Assembly: GCF_944387805.1 (NCBI RefSeq)
Contig: NZ_CALXGI010000002.1
Span: forward strand, 1-64,000
Direction of reading: 5' to 3'
From: an uncultured Pseudoflavonifractor sp.
Lineage (GTDB): Bacteria; Bacillota; Clostridia; Oscillospirales; Oscillospiraceae
Length of the DNA stretch: 64,000 nucleotides
Shown: positions 38,704-48,229 of the stretch, piece by piece
Layout: every line of letters begins with the position of its first letter
How positions within the stretch are numbered: position 1 is the stretch's first letter
Translations under genes and position numbers: made by a program
Notes under the pieces: model-generated
What the model saw: the letters and a program-made list of their open reading frames with translations, nothing else
What the model was told of the DNA's origin: nothing
Database searches by the model: none

Positions 38704-40866
38704 TTATGATCTGAAAAGAAAGTGGACGATAGTGTTTTTATCTAAATCAATAACTAGCTCCCATAAACCAGATGTCCCATTGTAAAAGCCTTCTACAACC
38801 CACTTCAATCCATTTGGCAAGAAGGCATCTTTAACAGGAGTGCACGCTTCCATAATCATTTTTATTGTTTGTATTGAATGTGTATACGTTCTCTCAGTAT
38901 GCCCCAAAACCGTATTCGAATACTTGAGCGTATCAATGCTAGCAATCAGCTTTTGTGTAATTATTGGTATGGTGGAAGATGTAACAATTTTTAATTCGGC
39001 AGCAATTGAGAGAGCCAGCTTCTCCACCAGCGGTCCTGCAAACCAGCCCAGTACCGCACCGCCGGCAGTAAAACCTGCAATGGCAGCGTTCCTTCGCCAT
39101 CCTGTCAAGCCGTAATAATCTGCAACCAAGGTGCCCAGCAAAGCGCCGCCGCCTGCGCCAATCACCGCGCCAACTACGTTTGCGGGTGTAATGACGGCCC
39201 CGCTCGGGTCAGCGTACAGCACCGGATTATTGACTGCGTACACATACAGATTCCCGCTCTGCATGATGGCGGAGATCTGGGGGACATAGGTGTAGGCGGT
39301 CAGGTCCAGGGCGTCCTGCCGCTCATTGATCTTCTGGGGGTTGTCCCCGTAGATCATGTTGGCGGTGTTCCAGTGGGTGTCCTGCTGGGTGAAGCGGCCA
39401 ATGCCTGGGTCGTAGTACCGAGCCCGCAGGTAGTAGGTCCCGGTCTCGCTGTCCCAATACTCCCCGCAGTAGCGGAAGGGGTTGGCGTCGGCGGAAGAGG
39501 GGTTCTTCTCGTTGCCGAAGGCGTCGTAATCGTAGGACCGGTTCACTGCCCCGGCGGCGGTGGTAATCTTCACCACATCTCCGTGGGCATTCTGGTGGTA
39601 GTACAGCAAGCTGCTGCCGCTCCGACAGGAGACGAGGTTGACGCCGTAGACGTAGCGGCTCACCAGGGAGCCGCCCCGGGTCTCGGCCACAATGTTGTCC
39701 CCGTCCAGCAGGAAGCTGGTGTTCTGCTCCCCCACCGTCTTACCGGTGCGGAGCCCCTGGGCGTTGTAGCTGTAGAGGGCAACCGTCCCGTTTATGCTGG
39801 CTTTGGTCTGCCGGCCAAAGGCGTCGTAGGAGTAAGAGGCGGTCGATATCCCGCTCGGGCTCGTGGACGCCTGGGTCAGCAGGCTTCCGTTGCCGTCGTA
39901 GGTATAGCTTGTGACTGTGGTGGAACTGTTCTTGCTCTCTGCCTCACTCAGCAGGCGATTGGCCCCATCATAGACGTAGTTCACCACATAGGACTCCGCC
40001 CCTGTGGCACTCATCTGGACACGGTTGCTGTTGCGGTCGTAGACATAGGTCAGTGTTGTCCCGCCGCTCTCACTCTCCTGGGTCAGCCGTCCAAGACCAT
40101 CATAGGCGTAGCTGGTGGTTTTACCGGTGAGATTGTCAGTCTTGGTTTTTTGGGTCCCGCTGGCATAGTAGGCATAGCTGTAATCGAACAGCGTTTCACC
40201 ACGTTTGCCTGCGGACATACTGGTGACCCAGTTGGCCAGGTTATATTCGTAATTTGTGGTGATGCCGTTGCCATTGGTCAGGGTGGCGCGGTTGCCGTTG
40301 ACATCGTATGTGTAGGCCGCCTGGAGTGCTCCACTCCCAACTACCTGGATCAGGCGATTCAGGGCATCATAGTTGTAATTGATGTTCTCAACAGCATTGC
40401 CGTTGACGGACAACTGGAAATATACCCGGTTGCCGGCCAGGTCATAGGCGTAGTTTTTTGCATATACCGGGACCAATTCTGTGGAATCGGGCTGAACGGA
40501 GCCGCTGTCCCCGCTGCCGCTATCGCCACCGCCACCGGATCCGCCCGGGAAGGTGATGGAATACAGTTCCAACTCCGGGTCCGGCGTTGGGTCCGGCGGT
40601 ATCTGCAAAAGAGGATCCGTTTTTGTGACAACAGTCTCCTGGTCTGTTTCGGAAACAGTAATGACGTTCCCAAGGCTGTCGTAGCTATTGTAGACCTTTA
40701 CCGCCTCCCTAAGTCCATTATACTCGTAAAGGGCGGTATATGCCAGACCTTTCTGCGCACTGGCGGCGGTGCGCTCGGTCAGAAGATCGCCTACATAATT
40801 GTAGGTGTAGGTGTCCTGATGCTCGGTGCCGTTTGAAACTTTCCCAGTGCGCACTATTTGTGTCAT
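38704..40866 (-). CDS. Rhs/YD-repeat polymorphic toxin protein, N-terminally short
   Basis: This 720-residue protein has YD repeats (YNYDALNRLIQV, YAYDGLGRLTQE, YVYDGANRLLSE, YSYDAFGRQTKA), and the core end FRYCGEYWDSETGTYYLRARYYDPGIGRFTQQD. The last about 190 residues are the variable tip: a Gly/Ala hydrophobic region, then HTERTYTHSIQTIK, EGFYNGTSGLWELVIDL. It lacks the signal and N-terminal parts of full Rhs proteins (over 1000 residues). GGGAGG is closer to an ATG in another frame (about 30 codons), which hints at a frameshift or truncated 5' end. A Pro/Gly/Ser-rich linker lies at about 90-125. Confidence 0.87.
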   Translation of the reverse strand: MTQIVRTGKVSNGTEHQDTYTYNYVGDLLTERTAASAQKGLAYTALYEYNGLREAVKVYNSYDSLGNVITVSETDQETVVTKTDPLLQIPPDPTPDPELELYSITFPGGSGGGGDSGSGDSGSVQPDSTELVPVYAKNYAYDLAGNRVYFQLSVNGNAVENINYNYDALNRLIQVVGSGALQAAYTYDVNGNRATLTNGNGITTNYEYNLANWVTSMSAGKRGETLFDYSYAYYASGTQKTKTDNLTGKTTSYAYDGLGRLTQESESGGTTLTYVYDRNSNRVQMSATGAESYVVNYVYDGANRLLSEAESKNSSTTVTSYTYDGNGSLLTQASTSPSGISTASYSYDAFGRQTKASINGTVALYSYNAQGLRTGKTVGEQNTSFLLDGDNIVAETRGGSLVSRYVYGVNLVSCRSGSSLLYYHQNAHGDVVKITTAAGAVNRSYDYDAFGNEKNPSSADANPFRYCGEYWDSETGTYYLRARYYDPGIGRFTQQDTHWNTANMIYGDNPQKINERQDALDLTAYTYVPQISAIMQSGNLYVYAVNNPVLYADPSGAVITPANVVGAVIGAGGGALLGTLVADYYGLTGWRRNAAIAGFTAGGAVLGWFAGPLVEKLALSIAAELKIVTSSTIPIITQKLIASIDTLKYSNTVLGHTERTYTHSIQTIKMIMEACTPVKDAFLPNGLKWVVEGFYNGTSGLWELVIDLDKNTIVHFLFRS
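39239..39741. repeat. 503-bp Rhs direct repeat, copy 2
   Basis: Partner of 37358-37860, inside the main Rhs gene. Confidence 0.88.
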
Positions 40867-41008
40867 TCATTTGGATGACCTCCCTTTGCTTTCTTTTGTG
40901 CAGTTGGCAGACCGCACTCTCAGTATAGCAACGGGAGTTTTTATTTCCTACTCTCCGCTAAAGCTTTTACGGAACTCCCCGGCATAGCCGGGGCGCGAAC
41001 TACAAAAA

Positions 41009-41051
41009 CGAGACACTCGCGGCAAAAATTCTGCTGCGGGTGTCCCGTTCT
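41009..41051 (-). terminator. Terminator of the rhamnosidase gene
   Basis: An ACGGGACACCCGCAGCA-type arm pairs imperfectly with GCCGCGAGTGTCTCGT and is followed by TTTTT on the minus strand, a few bases after the stop. Confidence 0.8.
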
Positions 41052-41061
41052 GTTATCAGAT

Positions 41062-44000
41062 TTAGAGTGTGCTCAGGACGGCCACAACGTCGCCGCGGGA
41101 GGCGCTCTGGGCGGTGACAGCCGTCGCGCCCCGGGAGGCGCAGAATGCAGCGAGCGCGGCGTTGACCTCCTCAGTGGTCAGGGGCGCATACTGTGCCTGT
41201 CCGCCCATAAACCCCTTCTCCCTGGCCCAGGCCACATAGCCGGCGGACCAGCCGTCTGCAGTCAGCCCGGCGGCTGCCGCGCTGTTGTCTACTGCCGCGC
41301 CATCCATGCGGCCCAGGAAGGTGGCCAGCTCAGCCACGGTGATGACAGCTTCAGGCCGGAATTTAGTCTGGCCCACGCCCTTGATGATGCCTTGCTGGGT
41401 CAGGGCGGCCACCGCACCGGCATAGGGGCTGTCCTTGCCCACGTCGGTGAAATAGAGGGCCACTTCATCGGTGATGTCCATCTGGGCATAGGGGATAATG
41501 ACTGCCTGCGTGGGGCCGTAGCTGCGGTATTCAATGTCATACCCGGCCCAACCGGCGTTGCCCGCCGTGAGCACGCCGGTCTCCAGCAGCTCGTTGGCCA
41601 GGTTGGAGTAGTAGTCCAGCTCAATGGTGTTGACGCCGGGGACCAGATACTCGGTGATGTCCAGCACAGGCTGGTTCATATTCAGGTCGGCGGTCTGCAC
41701 GCCGTTGATGTAGACCTTCATGCTGTTGACCAGGCTGCCGAAATCCAGGTAGGCACCGTCCGCCTGGCCGTCCCAGTTGAACTGGGCGGTGTAGTGGCCG
41801 GTGCCGGAGGCGCCCTGGCCGATTTCGGGGATCCTGTCCCAGGTGGTCAGCTTGTCCAGATGGACGGTGGTGTCTGTCTTGACGGTGTCGTAGATGTACT
41901 CCACGCTGGTGTTGCCCTTGCTGTCGGTGTAGGTATCGGTGCGGGTCAACCTCTCGTCGCTGGCACTCCATGCCTCCACAGTCAGATCCCAGCCGGTGAT
42001 GTCATAAGGGGCGGCCACGGCCAGGGTGTTGGTGTAGGCGGTGCCGTCGCTCAGAGTTGCGGTGTAGGTGCCGCTCTCGGTGGCACGCAGGATGACGGCG
42101 CCGTCGGCAGTGGTGAAGAGCGCGTCGGCCTGGTCGGCGGAGACCACATGCACGTCCTCGCTGTCCACGGCCTCAAAGGCGTACAGGGCCACGTTGCCGT
42201 AGTCCAGGTCAACGGTGATGACGGTCTTTCCGTCCTCATAGCGGTACTGGGCCAGCTGGGTCACCTCGCCGGTCCAGGCGTCAATCTGATAGGGCAGGTA
42301 CAGCCCGTCCAGCTCAATATCCACAGTGGCGTGGGTGCCGTGGTCGGGGTCGTCTCCGTCGTGGAGGGATCCGTCGCAGTAGTTGTAGACATACATGTAG
42401 CGGTTATCGCCGTCCTGGCGGACCTGGGTGAGTAGCTGCTGGTTGCGCTGGACAAAGCCGGCGTAGGGCTCCACGCCCAGGGACTCCAGCGCCTCCATCA
42501 CATCGTCGGCGGTGGCGGCGGTGGCCACGTTGTCCAGGCCCTTGAGCTCCTCCATCACCTGGGCAAGGGCCTCGTCCTGGCCGTCGTCATAGGGGGTCTC
42601 CACAGCGGCGCCGTCCACCACCACGATCTTCATGCCCTGCCTGGCCAGGTCCAGCAGCTCCTGCGCGCTGTCCAGGGACAGCCAGTTCTGCCAGAGGACC
42701 AGGGCCTTGTAGCCGGCCTGCTCCAGGGTGCCGGTCTCAGCGTTGTAGGAGACCGCGTCGTCCTCCAGAAAGGCGGGGCTGAAGTAGTCATAGGTGTAGC
42801 CGTTCTCCTGCAGCTCGGTGGAGGGGAAGAGCATATAGTCGTGGCGCTGCATCCACATGTCGTCCTCAGCGAGGCACTGGGCGGCGATATGCTGGTCGTA
42901 CTTCAGGTACAGCATGCCCACGTCGGTGCGGGACACGCCCTGGCGCAGCAGCTTCTGGATGCGGCCCAGATGCTGGTTGAACGCCCAGTAGGTGGCGTAC
43001 TCCGGCTCGCGGGTGCCCAGCACGTTGAAGTTGGGGTTAAAGCCGGGGCCGAAGGGCAGGCTTTGGAAGCCGGGCCAGTTCTGGGTAATGCTCTCGGGAG
43101 ACCAGGAGGAGGTCCACACATGCCAGTTGATGCGGCTGAAGCCGGCGGCATAGAGTGCGTAGGCCTCCTGGAGATGGCGCTGGTGGTCGTAGGAGTAACC
43201 CATGCCGCCTAGGGCACCGGTCTCACTGGAAAGAATCTTGTTCTCCAGCTTGGCCGCGCCGGTCCACAGGCGGTAGATGTCCACCTGGTTGCGCTGGTTC
43301 AGGTTCTCCGCCTCGGGGTAGTCCACCGCCATGGTGGGCTCGGAGATCTCAAAGTAGCGGCCGTAGGAGATCTGGGCCCGCAGGGAGATGTTGTACTCAT
43401 TGAGCCACTCCTCCATAGGCTCCAGCAGATTCTCCATGTACAGCTGGGTCTGCACATCCCGCAGGTCGTTGAAGATCTTGGTGCCCAGGTCATCGGTTTC
43501 CACACAGAAGGTACCGAATTCGGCGGGCAGCGGAGACCAGCGGGCCAGCTCAGACTCAGCGGGCAGGCCGATGTTCATGAACAGATAGGGCCGGATGTCA
43601 TACCCTTTCCGGGCCATGAACTCGTCGGCAAAATCCTCGGTCCAGTAGGTGACGCAGTTGCCTCGGCTGATCTCCAGGGAGTCCATGAACAGCTGCACGT
43701 CGCCGTTTTTGATCTTCTCGTTGAGCTCCGGGTCATTGAGGACGTTGGCGGAAAAGTACTCCTTAAAGGCCTCGAAGCCCCGGATGTCAAAGTAGTTGAC
43801 GCAGTAGGAAGGCTCCACCGAGGGGGAAGACTGCTGGGCGGTGCCCTGCTGCCAGTAGAAGAAGACGTAGTAGTCTCCGTCGTCGGGGGCGGTCCAGTCC
43901 AGACACTCCTGGCCATTGGCGTCTATAGTGATCCGGCCGGTCAGGTCGATGCAGCTGGCAGAGTCCAGACGGGTCATCTCTACCTCCTCGCCCAGGGCCA

Positions 44001-44664
44001 TCTGGGTGTCGGGGCCGATCACCCGGAAGGCGTAAGCGCCGATGAAGGTGTTCTCGTCCCGCACGGGCTGCATGGTATCGGGCGCGCCGAAGGAGCCGGC
44101 CACCAGTACCTCACGGGGGGCCGGGCCGCTGATGGAGGCGCCGCCCTCCACCAGCTCGGAGGTGGCGAACACACCCTGCATGGCGGCCTGGCTGTCAGGG
44201 TCCAGGCCGGGCACATTGGTGGTGTTCCAGTTGGTGCCGGAGGTAATGCCCACGGTCATGCCCAGGTCCAGGGCCTTGTTGAGCACCACATGGAAGTCGT
44301 GGTTCCACTGCTCGGAGCCGTAGCCGTAGACGGAGGCGTCCAGGCTGCTCTCATTGAGCTGGCACAGCTCAACGCCCCGGAAACCGGCGTCATACATGGC
44401 CTGTACCTCTTCCTCCAGGGTCTGATCGGTGTGGCCGCCCTCGGCCATCCACCAGCGCACCTCGGTGCGGTACTCAATTTCAGAATCCGCGTAGTCGTCT
44501 ACCAGCTCATAGTAGAAGTCGGAGCCGGCCTTGGCGTTTAGGGCCGCCACTGCGGCCTCGGCCTCCGCCTGGGTCAGTCCTCCGTCCTCAGCCGCAAGGG
44601 CTGCGGACGGCAGCAGACTGACTGCCATACACAGCGCGAGGAATGTGGACAGTGCTTTTTTCAT
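41062..44664 (-). CDS. Secreted GH106-like alpha-L-rhamnosidase with SLH anchor
   Basis: ATG 44664 follows AGAGGTGA and gives 1200 residues. Signal peptide at 1-25 (KKALSTFLALCMAVSLLPSAALA). The catalytic part has EVRWWMAEGGHTDQTLEEEV, GFRGVELCQLNES, GITSGTNWN and a Glu/His-rich ILSSETGALGG and RINWHVWTSSWS block, the pattern I associate with the GH106 rhamnosidase family. A beta-sandwich follows, then SLH repeats in the last about 130 residues (YFTDVGKDSPYAGAVAALTQQGI; FRPEAVITVAELATFLGRM). It should free terminal rhamnose from plant or bacterial glycans at the cell surface. The substrate linkage is inferred. Confidence 0.85.
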   Translation of the reverse strand: MKKALSTFLALCMAVSLLPSAALAAEDGGLTQAEAEAAVAALNAKAGSDFYYELVDDYADSEIEYRTEVRWWMAEGGHTDQTLEEEVQAMYDAGFRGVELCQLNESSLDASVYGYGSEQWNHDFHVVLNKALDLGMTVGITSGTNWNTTNVPGLDPDSQAAMQGVFATSELVEGGASISGPAPREVLVAGSFGAPDTMQPVRDENTFIGAYAFRVIGPDTQMALGEEVEMTRLDSASCIDLTGRITIDANGQECLDWTAPDDGDYYVFFYWQQGTAQQSSPSVEPSYCVNYFDIRGFEAFKEYFSANVLNDPELNEKIKNGDVQLFMDSLEISRGNCVTYWTEDFADEFMARKGYDIRPYLFMNIGLPAESELARWSPLPAEFGTFCVETDDLGTKIFNDLRDVQTQLYMENLLEPMEEWLNEYNISLRAQISYGRYFEISEPTMAVDYPEAENLNQRNQVDIYRLWTGAAKLENKILSSETGALGGMGYSYDHQRHLQEAYALYAAGFSRINWHVWTSSWSPESITQNWPGFQSLPFGPGFNPNFNVLGTREPEYATYWAFNQHLGRIQKLLRQGVSRTDVGMLYLKYDQHIAAQCLAEDDMWMQRHDYMLFPSTELQENGYTYDYFSPAFLEDDAVSYNAETGTLEQAGYKALVLWQNWLSLDSAQELLDLARQGMKIVVVDGAAVETPYDDGQDEALAQVMEELKGLDNVATAATADDVMEALESLGVEPYAGFVQRNQQLLTQVRQDGDNRYMYVYNYCDGSLHDGDDPDHGTHATVDIELDGLYLPYQIDAWTGEVTQLAQYRYEDGKTVITVDLDYGNVALYAFEAVDSEDVHVVSADQADALFTTADGAVILRATESGTYTATLSDGTAYTNTLAVAAPYDITGWDLTVEAWSASDERLTRTDTYTDSKGNTSVEYIYDTVKTDTTVHLDKLTTWDRIPEIGQGASGTGHYTAQFNWDGQADGAYLDFGSLVNSMKVYINGVQTADLNMNQPVLDITEYLVPGVNTIELDYYSNLANELLETGVLTAGNAGWAGYDIEYRSYGPTQAVIIPYAQMDITDEVALYFTDVGKDSPYAGAVAALTQQGIIKGVGQTKFRPEAVITVAELATFLGRMDGAAVDNSAAAAGLTADGWSAGYVAWAREKGFMGGQAQYAPLTTEEVNAALAAFCASRGATAVTAQSASRGDVVAVLSTL

Positions 44665-45273
44665 TGTCTGATCACCTCTCTCAAGATTACACACCGACCC
44701 TTCCGCCCTGCGCTTCTCTTCAGCACTTCCCCCTGCGGACGGCGGCGTGGTGTGTCCTGTCCGGCAGCACTTTCACCGAACATTTCTATTGAAATATAAC
44801 ATTTTTCACAAATAATTGCTATAAAAATCCGATTATTGATTGCGATATTGATAAATCGCCATCACCATGTGCAAGACTCGGTGTACACCACCGGAATATG
44901 TCTCCGGACTTTGTCTTGTAAAAGTATAGTCGCAAATATTTTGCACTTAAAAAGTTCGCTTTTCTTCCTGTTTCTTTTTCCTTTTTTCCTAATTTCTTTG
45001 AAATCTTGTTGTTCAATCTGCAGGCTGATCATTCGCGCATCTTCTCTTTTTTTATAAATCCTTTTTGGCAGATGTACGGAATCGAATGGTCTAAGAGACA
45101 CGCCGCAGTGTATAGATATGATGCAGTCATCATAATGTCAGGCCAATACAGGACACCAATCGTCTCCCCTCAAGTAATCATTTTTCCTTTCGGATGCTCC
45201 AAATGGTAGCTGAGCGGATGATGCTCCAGGGCCGCCGGATTACACTTTGGCATAATCCGGCGGCCCTGGAGCA
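44665..45273. other. AT-rich gap without a supported gene
   Basis: There is a T-rich stretch at 44960-45060, but no ORF with a ribosome site. It contains the upstream region of the rhamnosidase gene and, at its end, the large stem-loop at 45220-45275. Confidence 0.5.
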
Positions 45274-45275
45274 TC
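45220..45275. terminator. 23-bp perfect stem-loop after the Rep-like gene
   Basis: The arms 45220-45242 and 45253-45275 are fully complementary, with a 10-base loop. It reaches into the gene's stop codon. There is no T-run, so it may be an mRNA 3' stabiliser or a replication/recombination structure. Confidence 0.65.
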
Positions 45276-46368
45276 AGAAAATTAGCTCATCAACTGCTTT
45301 AATGGATGGCAGTTGTGCAACCTTACTGCTGTTCGGTAGCGTGATAGGATTGATGTCCAACGTATCAAAGGCACTGTAGATTTTCTTCATCCGTTTATCT
45401 TTGACATCTTTATAATCTTTTTTCAGTTTTTGAGCGGCGGTGTCCAGACCTGCACCGTTGCTCGTCTTTCTCAGCAGGAATATCATTTGCTCTCGCAGAA
45501 GAGGATCTTCAATGCCGTTCAAGATTTCCTCTTTAGCAATTTCGTAGCGAACGTGGTTACCAGAGCACGGAAACAGCTTTTCTAAATAGTGAAAGATAAC
45601 TCCCTGCACAAGATTGAATCCTGTCTTTAACATTGTACAAAGAGAATCTTGTCGTTCTACTCCCAGTTTCTTAAGAAAAGATTCCCGTTTTAAGCTAACC
45701 TCCAGGCGTAATAACTTTCTCCCGGTTAGCTTCTTAGGACATCGTCCGTTTCTCTCCAACTCGTAAATTTTATCATATGCCTTGAAAGCAACCGTGCGGT
45801 TAGATATGCCGAAGTAATGCTGGCGTTCTACAGCAGATAGCCCGCCCTGCCTGCTGAAGTTTTTAGGAATTCGCCCCTTCCAGAATAGCCGGATGAGTTC
45901 CTCTATATCTGTTTCTCTGTCAAGCCATAGGTTTACAGTGAGATCAATCTGGCTAAGGCTCAATTCGTCCGGAGAGACAATAAACACTGGCTCACTACCG
46001 TCGTATGTGCCAAGCCCTATTTCTATCAAGGCATCGCCGACCTGCTCCAGCAATTTTTCACACGAGCGTTCCTTTGGACGGTATAGCTTCGTAGGCTGGT
46101 ATTTTCCCTTCAAAAGCGTACTGGGATTTATGATGAAGGCGATACCATTTGATTTGTCGTGGGACTGATGTATCCGAAGACGAATTCCATTATTAACCAA
46201 AAGCGTACTGGTTAGGTGCCGGTCAATGTTATATGGGTCAGAACTCATTATACGGATATTGTCCTCACCTGCCAGATGGTCAATCACCTTCTGCACTTCC
46301 TGGTATTTCAGATCTTTTGCATAGAGTTCAATCGTATGGATACCAAACTCGGCCTTTTCAATCTTCAT
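45274..46368 (-). CDS. Rep-like protein (phage/plasmid replication initiator type)
   Basis: ATG 46368 follows AGGAG and gives 364 residues; the start overlaps the RecQ stop by 11 bases. The layout is that of small replication initiators: a first domain (FGIHTIELYAKDLKYQEVQK), LSQIDLTVNLWLDRETDIEELIRLF, then SNRTVAFKAYDKIYEL and LLRLEVSLKRESFLKKLG. YDKIYEL plus RLEV resembles the gene II/X or Rep_trans-type fold, in which that Tyr could act in nicking. I could not see an HUH pair. With RecQ it may replicate the excised circle. Confidence 0.65.
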   Translation of the reverse strand: MKIEKAEFGIHTIELYAKDLKYQEVQKVIDHLAGEDNIRIMSSDPYNIDRHLTSTLLVNNGIRLRIHQSHDKSNGIAFIINPSTLLKGKYQPTKLYRPKERSCEKLLEQVGDALIEIGLGTYDGSEPVFIVSPDELSLSQIDLTVNLWLDRETDIEELIRLFWKGRIPKNFSRQGGLSAVERQHYFGISNRTVAFKAYDKIYELERNGRCPKKLTGRKLLRLEVSLKRESFLKKLGVERQDSLCTMLKTGFNLVQGVIFHYLEKLFPCSGNHVRYEIAKEEILNGIEDPLLREQMIFLLRKTSNGAGLDTAAQKLKKDYKDVKDKRMKKIYSAFDTLDINPITLPNSSKVAQLPSIKAVDELIF

Positions 46369-47614
46369 AACTGTTTCTCCTGTTCCGTTGGCAGTTGCTA
46401 CAGCGTCCACAATTCTTATCAGGGGTCTCCCCCAGTGCAAGAAGGATTTGACTGGCTAGACATTCATCCCCCCTCATGATAGATACCAACTCTTCCAGGC
46501 GATTGTTCAGCCACGCTCTGAGTTGCTCTGAGAGGTCCTCTTTCTCCAAAATGAAGTGATCTAGTGCAATATCATCTGGATGGTACAGAAGCACCGCATG
46601 GGCTCTCTCTCCATCCCGGCCTGCTCTGCCAATCTGCTGGTAGTAATCAATCACATTGAGCGGCAAATTGAAATGTATAACCAGGCGAATATCCTTGGCG
46701 TTAATTCCCATGCCAAAGGCGGTAGAGGCCACCATAATAGGTTTCTCGCCATGAACGAACAGGAGCTCATGTTTTTCACGTTTGTCCGATTCCATATACG
46801 CATGGCATTTGACTACCTCGCCCGGGAACTTCTTGGAAAGGTAGTTCGCCACCAGATCCACGTTTTTTCGGGATGCACAGTAGACGATCACCCTTCCCTC
46901 TTCGCGGTATTTCTTAATACTGTAACTGACGCGAGACAGGCGTTGCTTAAGGGAAAGAACGGAACAGTCTTCCTTAAGCAGAGCAATATTTTTTCTGGCC
47001 AAACTGCCTTGAAATATGTTCGGCTTTTTCATATCCAGGCACTTTTTAATTTCCTTGTGGTACTCTGGGGGAGCTGTAGCCGTAAATGCTGCAATGACAG
47101 GTCTTTGTTTGAGCGTTTTGATGAATGTCTTGATTAACAGATAGCTGGGGCGGAATGTATATCCCCAGTCTAATACACAGTGGGCTTCATCCACGACAAC
47201 CAGACAGGGACTGTTGTAGCGCACCGCCTGCTGGAATACAGGCGATTGAAGACGTTCCGGTGTCACGTAGAGAAGCGCAATCTGGTGATTGGATAGTTTT
47301 TCCAAGATATTCTTATGTTCTGCTTTATTATGGCTAGACATTGCAACTGCCGGGACTCCTTTCTCAAGGAGTTCTCTCACTTGGTCTTCCATGAGAGAAA
47401 CCGTTGGTTCAATGACCAGTGTCCATTGCTGTTCTTTCTTCCACCTTACATTGGCCGGAATCTGGAATACAGCTGATTTCCCTGATGATGTCGGTGCAAT
47501 CATCAGGGTATCCTCGCAGGACAGTATACTATTGATTGGTTTGATTTGTTGTTTGCGGAGTTTGCTGATACCCATTGTGTCCATAGCGTCTTGAACATCA
47601 TACTTGATTTTCAT
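46358..47614 (-). CDS. RecQ-like DNA helicase, short form
   Basis: This 418-residue SF2 helicase has Walker A APTSSGKSAVFQIP, the DEAH box VVVDEAHCVLDWGYTFRPSY, TATAPPEYHKEI, YCASRKNVDLVANYL, and ASTAFGMGINAKDIRLVIHF with the QIGRAGRDG motif VI. The end CGRCSNCQRN is a reduced zinc-binding part; the HRDC domain is missing. It unwinds DNA 3'-5'. It is shorter than chromosomal RecQ (about 600) and is paired with the Rep-like gene, as in mobile elements. Confidence 0.92.
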   Translation of the reverse strand: MKIKYDVQDAMDTMGISKLRKQQIKPINSILSCEDTLMIAPTSSGKSAVFQIPANVRWKKEQQWTLVIEPTVSLMEDQVRELLEKGVPAVAMSSHNKAEHKNILEKLSNHQIALLYVTPERLQSPVFQQAVRYNSPCLVVVDEAHCVLDWGYTFRPSYLLIKTFIKTLKQRPVIAAFTATAPPEYHKEIKKCLDMKKPNIFQGSLARKNIALLKEDCSVLSLKQRLSRVSYSIKKYREEGRVIVYCASRKNVDLVANYLSKKFPGEVVKCHAYMESDKREKHELLFVHGEKPIMVASTAFGMGINAKDIRLVIHFNLPLNVIDYYQQIGRAGRDGERAHAVLLYHPDDIALDHFILEKEDLSEQLRAWLNNRLEELVSIMRGDECLASQILLALGETPDKNCGRCSNCQRNRRNSYED

Positions 47615-47831
47615 GTTAACTGCCTCCTAACATTTTCTTAGCTCATGTGAGCACTCTATACGCCTGTTTCAGATAAATCATTTTTTAATGCGATCCGGTG
47701 ACGATTTTAAGAATTTCACTCAATGTATCCCGGCAATAGATTTTCTGTGGGAAGTGCCCTGTTAGGTGTTTTCCGCAGTATGTGAGAAAGATTAGAAGGA
47801 AAGTAGACGTTACTTAATAGTAACGAAAAAT

Positions 47832-47975
47832 CTACTCTTCACTTACGATCCGCTCCTGTGCCAACCTGTACACATCGTTAGAAATCAATCCCGTTTCGAA
47901 TAGCCGCTGGTTAATCTGTAGTTTGATCTCTTTGAGGCAATCCTGTGATAAGGTACATTCTTCTGATATAAGCAT
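47832..47975 (-). CDS. 47-residue SHOCT-like protein
   Basis: ATG 47975 follows GAGAGGAG at eight bases. MLISEECTLSQDCLKEIKLQ continues INQRLFETGLISNDVYRLAQ, the short helical-hairpin (SHOCT-like) pattern also seen at 23098-23232 (EIMLQINENLYLKGEIS). Such tiny proteins commonly occur near site-specific recombinases of Firmicutes. The function is unknown. A convincing SigE promoter is not seen here. Confidence 0.65.
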   Translation of the reverse strand: MLISEECTLSQDCLKEIKLQINQRLFETGLISNDVYRLAQERIVSEE

Positions 47976-48131
47976 TTTGCGAGCTCCTCTCATCTTTTTA
48001 CAGATGTTGGGCTGCAAATCAAATTATAATTTCCCTCATCTTAGTAGGTACTATATGAACTATAAGGCTTTAACCGGATTACTAAAACTTCCCTTCAAAG
48101 AGATATTAGCTATCAGACCGGAAATGAAAAA

Positions 48132-48164
48132 ATCCCTGGCGGACAAATCACGTCTGCCAGGGAT
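48132..48164 (-). terminator. Terminator of the 549-residue gene
   Basis: A 13-bp stem (48132-48144 with 48152-48164, one wobble) runs into a TTTTTT on the minus strand. Confidence 0.82.
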
Positions 48165-48229
48165 AGTAGCTTATCTATTTAAGCACGCTGGAACAAAGAA
48201 CAAATGGAACAGAGAACGATTCAATAAAG

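Noticed and set aside
39373-40836. Long open frame on the plus strand opposite the Rhs gene
   Set aside because: Low-complexity Val/Gly/Ala translation produced by antisense YD repeats, with no ribosome site.
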